From positions 1 through 38,218 of IMG/VR virus record IMGVR_UViG_3300023284_000449: DNA of 38,218 bases. One strand, written 5' to 3'. The notes beneath the pieces were generated by a model. That model had not been told where the DNA came from. It did not search any database and worked only from the letters and a program-made list of their open reading frames with translations. Within the stretch, counting starts at the first letter, position 1; every line of letters begins with the position of its first letter. The stretch comes from a virus. The position numbers and the translations under genes were made by a program. Positions 30,990-38,218 of this stretch are shown here, piece by piece.

Positions 30990-31475
30990 ATGACCACGAC
31001 TGCAACCCCCAAAAAGAAAGTTACCAAGAAGACTGCGAAGAAATCTCCCTTGGTTAAAAAACACAAGGGAAAAGGAACAGGACCAAAAAAGAAAACTGCT
31101 AAGGTTTCAACGAACGGGAAAGTTGAATCTGTAATCGGAAAGTTAAGTGATCTTCAAGTTGGGAGCACCAGAACGAGACTCTTCAAAGCATTGAATAAAT
31201 TTGATGGGGGATTAACTCCCAAAGCAATTAAGGAGAAAACAGGGATGGCTCAAAATAGTGGTCATCTCGCTGTGATTTTCAAAGAAGAACTTGAAAAGAA
31301 ACGAATCAAAATTGAAATCCATGATGTTAAGGATAAGGATGTTCGATTTTACAGAATTACTCCTTCCGGGAGAAAAGACCTGAAAGAAGGGGGCATTGAT
31401 AAGACCACTATGGGTGGGAGGAGAATCGGTCAGAAATGGACTAATAAAAGAAAAGTCGCTGAAAAGAAACGATAG
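30990..31475 (+). CDS. lysine-rich histone H1-like protein with winged helix
   Basis: This 161-residue protein has a Lys/Thr/Ala-rich N-terminal tail (ATPKKKVTKKTAKKSPLVKK) typical of bacterial and phage H1-like proteins. A compact helix-turn-helix region follows (RLFKALNKFDGGLTPKAIKE, then KTGMAQNSGHLAVIFKEELE), ending with a wing (DVRFYRITPSGRKDL). It probably coats DNA or regulates transcription. It lies directly after the zinc-finger gene and before a strong terminator, so the two plus-strand genes form one short operon. Confidence 0.72.
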   Translation: MTTTATPKKKVTKKTAKKSPLVKKHKGKGTGPKKKTAKVSTNGKVESVIGKLSDLQVGSTRTRLFKALNKFDGGLTPKAIKEKTGMAQNSGHLAVIFKEELEKKRIKIEIHDVKDKDVRFYRITPSGRKDLKEGGIDKTTMGGRRIGQKWTNKRKVAEKKR

Positions 31476-31490
31476 ACTTCTATCCAACCA

Positions 31491-31518
31491 AGCCCCCAGA
31501 AATGGGGGTTATTTTTTT
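31491..31518 (+). terminator. rho-independent terminator of the plus-strand operon
   Basis: CCCCC (31493-31497) pairs with GGGGG (31504-31508) around AGAAAT, with two more weak pairs outside, and is followed by TTA and seven T residues. It ends the plus-strand operon where it meets the convergent methyltransferase gene. Confidence 0.75.
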
Positions 31519-32534
31519 GCCTCGTTGCCCCAGCTAGAAAATCCTTTGATCTTTCTTCTTGAGAACATATCCAATCTCTTGCCTTTGGTTACTCTTCTGA
31601 CCATATCGTAAAACTCTTCCGGCTTCTCGCTATGCTTTCCTCTCTTCCATGAATTGCAGGTTTTGAAATCTTTGGTTGTGGTGAATTTTGGAGTTCCTTT
31701 CCTACAGTACAAAATAAATTCTGAGTTGTAGTAAGGCATTCCAATTGGCTGCATTCCTTTGGATTTATGCCAAGTGAAAGTACAGACATATTTGAATCCC
31801 CAACTTGAGGATAATCGAAATGCCATTGGAAGGAATTTTTGGGTAGTCCATAACCACAAATGGCAATCGTCTCCTGCTGGAATTGTGAGAGTCTCCAACT
31901 CATCTTCGGTCATTGTTGGATAATCGAACCCTAAATCTCCCGGTCTTTGTTCCATCTCAATTCGGTTCATATCCCAAGGGGGATCGATCACTAGCACGTC
32001 GTAGGAGCCGCTAGGAGCCTCTATTTGGACTTCTCCGATCCTTTCCCTACGAATCTTCTTCCCTTCCCTTAGAATCGATTGCTGGGTGAAATCCCAGCCC
32101 TTATCGTTGCATTCTTTGCGATGTTTAGCAAACCATTTTGGATCATCCTCAAGCACCTCCGATGCGAGTTGTAATCGTTGGGATTGGTTAGCATTTATGT
32201 CCAAATCCTCCAATGAAGCTGGCTCATTAACTATTGCACCTTGCAATACTTTTGACGATTTTTTGGTTGGTCTTCGATTTTGATTTATTGTTCCATTCTT
32301 CTGACCTTCTTTAATCAATTGCCCCGCCCTTGCTTCCGATAATGCCGCAATTTCCGCTGCCGAGTTTAGGGACTCTCTGGCATCTCCTCTGGCTTTCATA
32401 TAGCTCTTGATAGCCGTTGCTTTATCCCTGATCTCAAGAACAGATTTAAGATCAGTCATTGCCGATAATTGTTGCCTGCATTGCTCTAAAACAATCAATT
32501 CTTTTGGTTGGTCTGGTTTAGATATCTTAGGCAT
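31509..32534 (-). CDS. MT-A70 family adenine methyltransferase
   Basis: I start at the ATG at 32534, which overlaps the end of the upstream Cys-rich gene; the frame could begin at GTG 32552. The 341-residue product has an N-terminal helical ParB-like or regulatory part (SLNSAAEIAALSEARAGQLI, then NANQSQRLQLASEVLEDDPK). A catalytic MT-A70 domain follows with YDVLVIDPPWDM near 184-195; DPPW is the signature for N6-adenine methylation using S-adenosylmethionine. LWLWTTQKFLPMAFR and EFILYCRKGTPKF follow. The substrate could be phage DNA, protecting it from restriction. The N-terminus resembles phage and plasmid versions of this enzyme. Confidence 0.83.
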   Translation of the reverse strand: MPKISKPDQPKELIVLEQCRQQLSAMTDLKSVLEIRDKATAIKSYMKARGDARESLNSAAEIAALSEARAGQLIKEGQKNGTINQNRRPTKKSSKVLQGAIVNEPASLEDLDINANQSQRLQLASEVLEDDPKWFAKHRKECNDKGWDFTQQSILREGKKIRRERIGEVQIEAPSGSYDVLVIDPPWDMNRIEMEQRPGDLGFDYPTMTEDELETLTIPAGDDCHLWLWTTQKFLPMAFRLSSSWGFKYVCTFTWHKSKGMQPIGMPYYNSEFILYCRKGTPKFTTTKDFKTCNSWKRGKHSEKPEEFYDMVRRVTKGKRLDMFSRRKIKGFSSWGNEAKK

Positions 32535-32787
32535 TATTTTTGTATTCTCCACAGGCTTGAGCTTTGTCTAACATAGTTGGATAAATTGCTCTGGCTTGAG
32601 TTCCTACTCCTGTTATCTTTTGGGGAATCCCATGATCCAACATCGTAATCTCTCCAGTTTGAACGAATCCGACAACTGCCGGGGGAAATCGTTTTCACAT
32701 CCCACTGTCAGATAACGTATCATTTTTTATTGGATTCCTAAACCAGAATCTACAACTCTCACAATACTGAACCCTAAAATCTGTCAT
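32527..32787 (-). pseudogene. Cys-rich small gene with in-frame TGA at a cysteine position
   Basis: The ATG at 32787 overlaps the DNA polymerase stop (ATGA). The frame reads MTDFRVQYCESCRFWFRNPI, then DTLSDSGM, TGA (32697-32695), KRFPPAVVGFVQTGE, and ends ACGEYKNNA before TAA at 32529-32527. Ignoring the TGA gives 85 residues, and the end overlaps the methyltransferase ATG by 8 bases. The pattern C-x-x-C-R-F-W … G-x-[C]-K-R-F-P-P … C-G-E is that of a small phage zinc protein; the TGA takes the third cysteine. One substitution (TGT or TGC to TGA) explains it. Readthrough or selenocysteine would need proof. Confidence 0.6.
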
Positions 32788-34766
32788 ACTGCTAATCCTT
32801 CCTTCCAGTTTTGAGGATGATAATCAATTCCGCAGGTTAAAGGAACTCCAATACAATCTCCCATAGACTCCATTATACTTTTAATCTTTCTAACTTTCGG
32901 TAGGTTTCCTAGATTCTTTCTGAGGGGAAAATCTATAACGAGTTCGTCATGCACGTTCATAACAATATGGACATCCAAAGTTAGAGAATCTAAATACTCT
33001 TGAACCTTAATCATCGCTCGGAACATAACCCAACAGGCAGTTCCTTGGACGTGATAAGAGAAAGGAATTGTAGGTGAGATACTTCCCCAATCTGTTCTGG
33101 AACAATAAAGAGGATATCCCCTTTCCGGGTCGATCTCCTTATCTGGTATCGTCTCTACATAACCTTTTTGGTTTGCCATATTGATAAAGTGATCGTTTAA
33201 TTTAGTCCGGTTTTGTAATTTGTTAAGAATCTTAATTTGTGCTCCATCTACATGAGCAGCCCTATCTGCTGTCCCACTTTCAGGTTGTGCCCCATACTGA
33301 TCTGCAAAGTTAAAGTTCTTAGTCCAACTATACCAAGTTGATTTGTATTTCTCTTTCGCTTTTAATAATCCTTCAGGATCGTTCTTATCCCATTTTTCGG
33401 GATGTAATAAATCGAAAATTAAAAGATGATAACTTCCAAAATAAGGAGCCTCATCGGGTTTCTCAAAAATCTCAATCATCATTTCTTCGCCAGCTTCGTA
33501 AGCAGGAATTCTCAACTCGATATTGTCATAATCCAAAGCCCACCATTCTCTATCCTTCGAAGGGCCGAAACAATATCTAAGATTGTAATCCCCATCCTTA
33601 CTAATCTGTTGATTGTTCGGGTTGCTGCTAGACCATCTTAAAGTGTTCGTTCCAGTAGGATTGGATTGACAATTCAAAACCCAATCTATCTGGTATTTCT
33701 GATAAGACTCCAAGAAAGTTAAACAGGTTTTCTGTTTTCGATAGTCTCTAAGATTCTTAACAAAATGGTAGGGTTTATTTTTAGGGTCCAGCGTCAACAG
33801 CCACATTTCTATCTGATATTTATTTATGCTGGGGTTTCCCTTTTTTGTTTTTACATCTGAAGGCAAATTAAAGGTTTCAAACAGCAGTTTCTTAACCGCG
33901 TTACTTGTTCCATTTTTCGGTAGTTTTTCTAACTCATCTCCTCCGATATTGAGGCAGACCTTTTCACATTGGTTGGAACCCTCAGTAAACCGATTTTGTA
34001 ATTCCTTGAATCTCCCTTTATCAATCGTTATTCCGCAATTTTGCATAGAATCAACAATCGGTAATAGTTTAATTCTCTCCCGGTAAATCTTCTCTAACTT
34101 CTTTTCCTTAATTCTCTTTTGATGGTTAAGAAAAATCGCTATCGTTGCTGCTGAGTCTGTATTGGCATATTCTGAAGTTACGGTCCACCATCTGTGATCC
34201 TTTGGATAATTCCTTTCTTTAGTAATTGCTCTGGGCAACCAACAATCAAATTTCCAAACCTTCTCTTCATTCTTTTTCGTAGTTGCCTTAGCACTAGGCA
34301 TACACGAAAAACCTTCTTTAGCAATCATCCAATCGGGATATTCTTTCTTGGCAATTCTTCTAGCCTCTTTAACAGCTTCTTCCATTTCATCTTCGTAAGG
34401 TTGAAGATCAATTCCCAAAGTTCTTAGAGTTAATGCGGTTAGATTCTTCGGTAAGTTACTTTCCAAGAGATGCGAAGAATACAAAGTGTCGTCTATCTTT
34501 GACCAATCCCATTTAAGTTTCGGGAGAATAAGAGAAATTGCTTTGATGTCGAAAGTGGCGTTTTGAAAAACCAGATTTTCTTCTTCTTGAATAACCTTAT
34601 CAATCTCTTTTAGATCAGAATAAATCAACAAAGGTTTTCGGGTTAATGGGTCTACATCCCATTCCCAAAATTGTTGATTCTGTTCGTGATCGCAAACCGT
34701 AACGAGAAATGGAAGTGCTCCATGATGGAAATCAATTCCCGTGGTTTCTGAATCAATTGCAAGCAT
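32784..34766 (-). CDS. DNA polymerase I-like (family A)
   Basis: The ATG at 34766 has GGAG five bases upstream and follows the stop of the gene before it; a longer frame to 34790 is less likely. The 660-residue product has a 3'-5' exonuclease domain (MLAIDSETTGIDFHHGALPF, then NATFDIKAISL and ANTDSAATIAIF). A polymerase domain follows with motif A WALDYDNIELR, motif B-like KNFNFADQYGAQ and motif C NVHDELVI. The usual DYSQIELR is DYDNIELR here. No 5' nuclease domain is present. It is the likely replicative polymerase of the phage. Confidence 0.88.
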   Translation of the reverse strand: MLAIDSETTGIDFHHGALPFLVTVCDHEQNQQFWEWDVDPLTRKPLLIYSDLKEIDKVIQEEENLVFQNATFDIKAISLILPKLKWDWSKIDDTLYSSHLLESNLPKNLTALTLRTLGIDLQPYEDEMEEAVKEARRIAKKEYPDWMIAKEGFSCMPSAKATTKKNEEKVWKFDCWLPRAITKERNYPKDHRWWTVTSEYANTDSAATIAIFLNHQKRIKEKKLEKIYRERIKLLPIVDSMQNCGITIDKGRFKELQNRFTEGSNQCEKVCLNIGGDELEKLPKNGTSNAVKKLLFETFNLPSDVKTKKGNPSINKYQIEMWLLTLDPKNKPYHFVKNLRDYRKQKTCLTFLESYQKYQIDWVLNCQSNPTGTNTLRWSSSNPNNQQISKDGDYNLRYCFGPSKDREWWALDYDNIELRIPAYEAGEEMMIEIFEKPDEAPYFGSYHLLIFDLLHPEKWDKNDPEGLLKAKEKYKSTWYSWTKNFNFADQYGAQPESGTADRAAHVDGAQIKILNKLQNRTKLNDHFINMANQKGYVETIPDKEIDPERGYPLYCSRTDWGSISPTIPFSYHVQGTACWVMFRAMIKVQEYLDSLTLDVHIVMNVHDELVIDFPLRKNLGNLPKVRKIKSIMESMGDCIGVPLTCGIDYHPQNWKEGLAV

Positions 34767-34768
34767 CC

Positions 34769-35050
34769 TTACTCCGTAAACATATGCCAAACAAATGGAT
34801 CTTGCTGAAAAGTAGCTATATGCTTTCCATCAAAATTAACGGGAATTGGATGACCCGTACCGAAGATTCTAAATTTTTGTTTGTCTCCCATTAACCTAGA
34901 AGGATCAGAAATTTCGCCTACGTCCACCATTGCCCAAAGACAAGGTTGATTACCTTGGCATTCTATTTTTAAGATAGTAGAAGTTTTGGGAAAATCAATT
35001 TCAACAAAATCCCCAATCTCGAATTCATATTTGTAGATTCTTCTGTCCAT
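34769..35050 (-). CDS. conserved phage protein (DUF7352-like)
   Basis: This 93-residue beta-rich protein has the conserved strings FEIGDFVEIDFPKTSTILKI, LWAMVDVGE, FRIFGTGHPIP and HIATFQQDPFVWHMF. I recall this combination as a widespread phage protein of unknown function near polymerase genes. It uses the repeated GAGGAGTAAATT start unit. The family label is from memory. Confidence 0.65.
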   Translation of the reverse strand: MDRRIYKYEFEIGDFVEIDFPKTSTILKIECQGNQPCLWAMVDVGEISDPSRLMGDKQKFRIFGTGHPIPVNFDGKHIATFQQDPFVWHMFTE

Positions 35051-35053
35051 AAT

Positions 35054-35257
35054 TTACTCCTCTATAATTCCTTTTTCCAAAACTAATTCTTTTATTCTGG
35101 TTAATTCAAGAATTAATTCCATTTGTGATTTACTAAGGGCGTGGTAAGGTTTCTTTTGGGCTTTGGCATCTTGGGCCGAAAGAATTATATTTCCCGTTTC
35201 AAGATAATTTATCCAACAATCGAGAGCGTGAGCTACAAGAATTTTAGGTTCATCCAT
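35054..35257 (-). CDS. small hypothetical protein
   Basis: This 67-residue protein (KILVAHALDCWINYLETGNI, then SQMELILELTRIKELVLEKG) is helical and has no known motif. Its ribosome site matches the repeated GAGGAGTAAATT unit with one change. The stop is next to the start of the gene after it. Confidence 0.45.
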   Translation of the reverse strand: MDEPKILVAHALDCWINYLETGNIILSAQDAKAQKKPYHALSKSQMELILELTRIKELVLEKGIIEE

Positions 35258-35494
35258 AATTTACTCCTAGAGAAAAAGAAAAGAGAAAGATTGCAGGCTT
35301 CACCTACCTGCTGTGAGAGGCTAATCAATTAGCAGGATCGTTACATCCAAAAGCCCCAAGTTCCACCCACTCTGTGATGGATACCAAGAAAAAGACGGGC
35401 ATCACCTCTCGGCGTTTACGAGGTTTCTTTCTTCGCCTTCCCGTCTAAACCCCATCCTTGGGGTAGCTTAGGTCTCATCCATGAACTGCGGAGA
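35258..35494 (-). other. structured intergenic region
   Basis: This gap holds several inverted repeats. Reading on the minus strand: ACCCC/GGGGT (around 35452-35466), a seven-pair AGACGGG/CCCGTCT stem with a pseudoknot inside and a T-run after it (35389-35446), GTGATG/CATCAC, GCTAAT/ATTAGC (palindrome near 35320-35333), and GCAGG/CCTGC near the end. A 25-codon frame from the ATG at 35402 overlaps the second stem. It looks like an end of one transcription unit with regulatory RNA or sites before the next. Confidence 0.45.
35389..35446 (-). terminator. terminator-like stem with internal pseudoknot
   Basis: AGACGGG (35446-35440) pairs with CCCGTCT (35399-35393), followed by a run of T on the minus strand. 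Inside, GGCG (35437-35434) can pair with CGCC (35414-35411), and ACCTC (35424-35420) with GAGGT (35408-35404), in interleaved order. This is more elaborate than an ordinary terminator. Confidence 0.45.
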
Positions 35495-36552
35495 TTAGTT
35501 AGAAAGTTTAGTCCAAGGAACCTGTTTATACATCGTTCCGTCATCATTATTTTTAAGATTGACGGTTTTCGCTTTTTTGAAAACAGCAGTAACTTCTGCA
35601 TCAACATCTTTCCTTGCTCTCGGCGGTCTGTAATTAAAAACATCCCCCTTATCGGGAACGATTTCTTCAATTTCTTCTCCCACACTTTCTGCCGAATTCT
35701 TTAGAATAATTGCCTTCGCAAAATCAACGTAAAACTCAAAAGTATCTTCCACTCCAGCCTCTTCCCCGGCTTTCGTAATCGCTTCTAAGGCATCCTCATC
35801 CTCAGCATCGGCTTTCTTACCTATTTCTAGGAGATCATCCCCAGAATTGCTCTGAGGGGCTTCTTTCGCGTCCTCAGCGTCTGCTTTAGCATCTCTCGCT
35901 CTGGCTGCTCTGATCTCGTCTGCAACATCATTGAAAGATGCCGCATTTTCTACGAAATTGATACCTACACCAGCTTCGGAAGCAATATCGGCTATTTTAG
36001 CGATAGCTTCATCATCTTTTGCATCTGCCCGATCAGCCAGCATATCAAGATCGTCTCCAACTCCCCCATGAGGAATTTCTTCTGTTGTGGTTTCGGTTTT
36101 ATCGACAACCCCAGAATCGGTATCGGGTTCGTAATCTTCTAATCCTTTTGATCCATTCCAATTTTCCCCATCAAGAAGGGAAACATCGCTATGACCTAAA
36201 TATTGGAAGGTCCAAGCAACCCTTGATGCGAGAGCCCCAAATGTATCATCATATCTGTATCGCAAACCGCTTCCATAATCGAGGTAGGCAATCCGAGAAT
36301 TGTCTGACCATTAAATTCTACTGGTTCTACGACAACTCCATCAGCAAAGAAAAAGTATTCTCCCTTATTATCTCCTTTTTCATACTGCTTGAAGTAGCAT
36401 CTGGTAAGTTTGGCAACTCCCCCTTTAATTCCTCCCGGTAATTGACCATACTGCATTCCAAAACTTGTATCATCTCCACCATGATTGTTCATGGCATCAT
36501 CTAATTTTTTTCCATACTTCGCAGCTAAACCACTCTTGGCTGTTTTAGGCAT
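35495..36552 (-). CDS. ssDNA-binding-like recombination protein, broken by a one-base frameshift
   Basis: The first frame from ATG 36552 (KLTRCYFKQYEKGDNKGEYF, then LPTSIMEAVCDTD) and the second frame to 35495 (YDDTFGALASRVAWTFQYLG) join if one base is regained near 36253, giving about 352 residues. Alone, the first ends in non-native residues and the second lacks a good start. The N-terminal domain resembles the OB-fold-like phage proteins that accompany Sak4 ATPases. The C-terminal part has two copies of an acidic helical unit and a basic end. No X-XXY-YYZ slip site is seen at the junction, so mutation or sequence error is more likely than programmed shifting. Confidence 0.6.
35702..36055. 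repeat. two-copy acidic domain repeat in the broken SSB-like gene
   Basis: Copy 1 (36055-35909) reads DDLDMLADRADAKDDEAIAK, then ASEAGV; copy 2 (35839-35702) reads DDLLEIGKKADAEDEDALEA, then GEEAGV. They are about 50% similar at protein level, so an internal duplication is likely. Confidence 0.6.
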
Positions 36553-36600
36553 AATTCTTTTCTCCGATTAAGTGTAAATCAAAATTGTAAACTACAAACT

Positions 36601-36789
36601 TCATTCTTCTATTTTACCCTTTTTTCCTTCCCTTTTTATTTCGTTATAAATTTCTTCCCGATGTACTGGGATTTCTTTGGGGGCTTCAATTCCTAAACGA
36701 ACTTTGTCCCCCCTCACTTCAACAACCATAATTTTGATATTGTTGTTAATAATTATGGATTCATTCTTGTGTCGAGTCAAAACAAGCAT
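36601..36789 (-). CDS. csrA: CsrA-like translational regulator
   Basis: This 62-residue protein is a clear CsrA: MLVLTRHKNESIIINNNIKI, then EVRGDKVRLGIEAPKEIPVH and REEIYNEIKREG. Residues of the RNA-binding edge (L4, R6 and the R-E-E-I segment) are kept. AAGGAG lies seven bases before the ATG. CsrA dimers bind A/U-NGGA sites, often over ribosome sites, to block or stabilise mRNA. A phage copy could re-route host metabolism or time its own late genes. It lies directly after the Sak4-like gene. Confidence 0.9.
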   Translation of the reverse strand: MLVLTRHKNESIIINNNIKIMVVEVRGDKVRLGIEAPKEIPVHREEIYNEIKREGKKGKIEE

Positions 36790-36791
36790 CT

Positions 36792-37649
36792 CTATGCTCC
36801 TTCAATGAGTTCTAAAATTTTTTCAAAACTAGGGTCTACGATAACGTCGGGCAAAACTACTTCCTTGGGTTTTCTAAACTTGGTTGTGTAAACGTCGTGG
36901 GGTCCAGTTCTTAAACAGTATTCCATTTTTCCTGTTTCGACTTGCCTAGAAGATTCATTGTTTCCAACTTTTACTTTTTTGGTTTTCATTTCCTTACGAA
37001 TAAAAGTTTGACATATAAAGTCCACCGAAGGGTTCAGCCATCCAACAACAGAAGGGGTTAAAGCAGAAGCAACAAAAGGCATAACCAATTCGCTGCTCTC
37101 ATCAGTATTAAAATCTCTTTCTTGAGCGACGATGACAACATGGCAATCGAGGTTAAGAATTGATCTTAAATTTTGTTTCAACTTTAATGCGAGTTGTCCA
37201 TATTGTTGTTGGGTAGCTAACCCCCAAGATAGTTGAACAGGAGCTTCTTCCAATCCGAGGATTGTCATTAAATGCAAATCGCTTAACCCGCTAACATGAT
37301 CTAAAACCACTGTAGCATATTTCCCGGTTTCTTTTTGATAATCAAGAATCTCCGAAAAGTCTTCTGGTTTTTCTATAACAACTTTATCAATCTGTTTTTT
37401 GTCTTTCTTGGAAATCGATTTCAATTCCCCCGGTTTATTTCCCCCACTACAAACCAGAGCAAGAATTGGTTTAGGGAAAGTAGCCCAAAGAGTCGTCTTT
37501 CCACTTCCGCTTCTCCCATATAAATTCATTTTAACAAAATCATCGTCTGCCCCTAAAGCAGATTCGATTCTGTCAATTACGCTTCCTCCAGTTTTTCTCT
37601 TTCTTGCAACTTTTTTCTTTATTGGGGTCTGCTTGTTAATCTTTGGCAC
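36792..37649 (-). CDS. Sak4-like RecA-fold recombination ATPase
   Basis: This 285-residue protein has a basic N-terminus (KKKVARKRKTGGSVIDRI). Walker A is MNLYGRSGSGKTTLWA near 43-57, and Walker B-like YATVVLDHVSGL lies near 112. A Q-rich segment follows (GLATQQQYGQLALKLKQNLR). This is the short RecA/Rad51-core pattern of Sak4-type phage recombinases, which work with a partner SSB. The partner-like gene lies two genes downstream. It probably acts in annealing or repair of phage DNA. The N-terminal extension is longer than usual. Confidence 0.75.
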   Translation of the reverse strand: MPKINKQTPIKKKVARKRKTGGSVIDRIESALGADDDFVKMNLYGRSGSGKTTLWATFPKPILALVCSGGNKPGELKSISKKDKKQIDKVVIEKPEDFSEILDYQKETGKYATVVLDHVSGLSDLHLMTILGLEEAPVQLSWGLATQQQYGQLALKLKQNLRSILNLDCHVVIVAQERDFNTDESSELVMPFVASALTPSVVGWLNPSVDFICQTFIRKEMKTKKVKVGNNESSRQVETGKMEYCLRTGPHDVYTTKFRKPKEVVLPDVIVDPSFEKILELIEGA

Positions 37650-37693
37650 TTGGTTTTACTCCTGTTAATTTTACAAAGAAAATATTTATTGCC

Positions 37694-38101
37694 TCATCTT
37701 AAAACATCCTTCAGTTCTTCGACAATGACGACGCGAGGAGCAACACTGACTTTCGTTGCGTCGATAACCCCGATCAAAAACGTCCCGATCCCAAATCCAC
37801 AGATAATCAACAATCCTACCCAAGACAGAACCTTTCTCTCGTCGTCCCAATAGTCATCACGCTCTTTAGCTGCAAACGGGATGAACCATTTCCAATAAAC
37901 AAACCCCACAAAAAACAACAATAAACCAGTCGCGGCTAGTAAGATTGACGACCAGAAATACCACGCCAGAAACTCCTGCACATACAACGGTGCTTGCTCG
38001 ACGATAAACTCTTTCGCTTCACCAGCCGTCTTTTCTAATCCAACTAGGTAATCAATCAGTTTCTTTTCGACTTGTTTGTCTACATCTGGGTTATTCAACA
38101 T
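37694..38101 (-). CDS. two-pass membrane protein
   Basis: The ATG at 38101 is favoured (MLNNPDVDKQVEKKLIDYLV); an extension to 38191 would cross the divergent promoter region. The 135-residue product has a helical N-terminus and two hydrophobic segments (SSILLAATGLLLFFVGFVYW and WVGLLIICGFGIGTFLIG) around a charged loop. GC content is higher than in the neighbouring genes. No family is recognised. Confidence 0.5.
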   Translation of the reverse strand: MLNNPDVDKQVEKKLIDYLVGLEKTAGEAKEFIVEQAPLYVQEFLAWYFWSSILLAATGLLLFFVGFVYWKWFIPFAAKERDDYWDDERKVLSWVGLLIICGFGIGTFLIGVIDATKVSVAPRVVIVEELKDVLR

Positions 38102-38174
38102 TATTCTTCTAATTCTGGGAACAGGGTATTCGGTCGCTCTAGTCCAACGGTTGAACCGGCTAAGAAGGATTATA
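38102..38174. promoter_or_regulatory. divergent intergenic region
   Basis: This gap separates genes running in opposite directions. It contains the near-palindrome CGGTTGAACCG, a possible operator. AAGGA six bases before the ATG at 38175 serves the plus-strand gene. No convincing -35/-10 pair is seen. Confidence 0.35.
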
Positions 38175-38218
38175 ATGGATGAAGAGAACATCGATTCTTA
38201 CTTCATGCGATGGAAAGT
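38175..38218 (+). CDS. plus-strand gene, N-terminal fragment
   Basis: An ATG with AAGGA six bases upstream opens a frame to the window edge: MDEENIDSYFMRWK. It points away from the membrane protein gene. The product cannot be named from 14 residues. Confidence 0.45.
   Translation, partial: MDEENIDSYFMRWK

Noticed and set aside
32695-32697. Stop-codon reassignment of TGA in this phage
   Set aside because: Other genes here, such as the DNA polymerase and the membrane protein at 4671, end properly with TGA.
35325-35402. 25-codon peptide MPVFFLVSITEWVELGAFGC
   Set aside because: It looks protein-like, but its start lies inside the terminator-like stem and the ribosome-site spacing is short. 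Kept only as a note.
36196-36280. Programmed -1 frameshift in the SSB-like gene
   Set aside because: No X-XXY-YYZ slip site or downstream structure is seen at the junction, so mutation or sequence error is simpler.
1-38218. CRISPR array, integrase or attachment site
   Set aside because: No regular spaced repeats, recombinase motif or tRNA-matched direct repeat was seen.

Overview
This window looks like part of the genome of a tailed double-stranded DNA phage (Caudoviricetes). It has an almost complete set of capsid, packaging and replication genes, packed tightly, nearly all on the minus strand, with 1-14 base overlaps and little intergenic space. No integrase, lysogeny repressor or rRNA was seen, so a virulent phage is more likely than a prophage. 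The sequence is AT-rich. The host cannot be read from the window. Small exported proteins with twin-arginine-like starts and LamG-type domains hint at a bacterium such as a planctomycete, but that is only a guess.

Layout, with transcription running right to left. (1) 38.1-35.0 kb: membrane protein, Sak4-like RecA-fold ATPase, a CsrA homologue, an ssDNA-binding-like protein broken by a frameshift, a structured intergenic region, and two small genes. (2) 34.8-31.5 kb: family A DNA polymerase, a small Cys-rich gene with an in-frame TGA at a cysteine position, and an MT-A70 adenine methyltransferase. (3) 31.5-30.4 kb: the only plus-strand operon (a zinc-finger protein and a lysine-rich histone-like winged-helix protein), divergent from the metabolic genes. 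(4) 30.4-25.4 kb: deoxyribonucleotidase, thymidylate synthase-like enzyme, DUF3310 protein, MazG-like pyrophosphohydrolase and primase-helicase. (5) 25.4-20.0 kb: small zinc-ribbon and accessory genes, an odd tRNA, and the small terminase subunit. (6) 19.8-16.5 kb: the large terminase, split into an ATPase gene and a nuclease gene separated by about 1.75 kb of small genes and a strongly structured DNA segment. (7) 16.4-5.0 kb: portal, minor head protein fused to a zincin-like domain, protease/scaffold, decoration protein, major capsid protein and head-tail connectors. (8) 5.0-0 kb: membrane protein, secreted trypsin-like protease, collagen-like protein, small virion proteins, LamG lectin-like protein and the N-terminal part of a tail-fibre-like protein.

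How it fits together: the right half copies DNA (polymerase, primase-helicase, Sak4/SSB-like recombination pair) and supplies nucleotides (ThyA-like, MazG, nucleotidase). CsrA, MT-A70 and the H1-like protein are candidates for control of host or phage expression. The left half builds the head, packages DNA and contacts the host surface. No tail tube or tape-measure gene is visible, so the tail is either short or encoded outside the window.

The most notable points are the split terminase with its structured insert, the TGA at a zinc-ligand cysteine followed by a hairpin, the HExxH domain on the minor head protein, an internal start for a scaffold protein inside the protease gene, a tRNA with a 16-base anticodon loop, and several one-base frame breaks that may be real or may be consensus errors.
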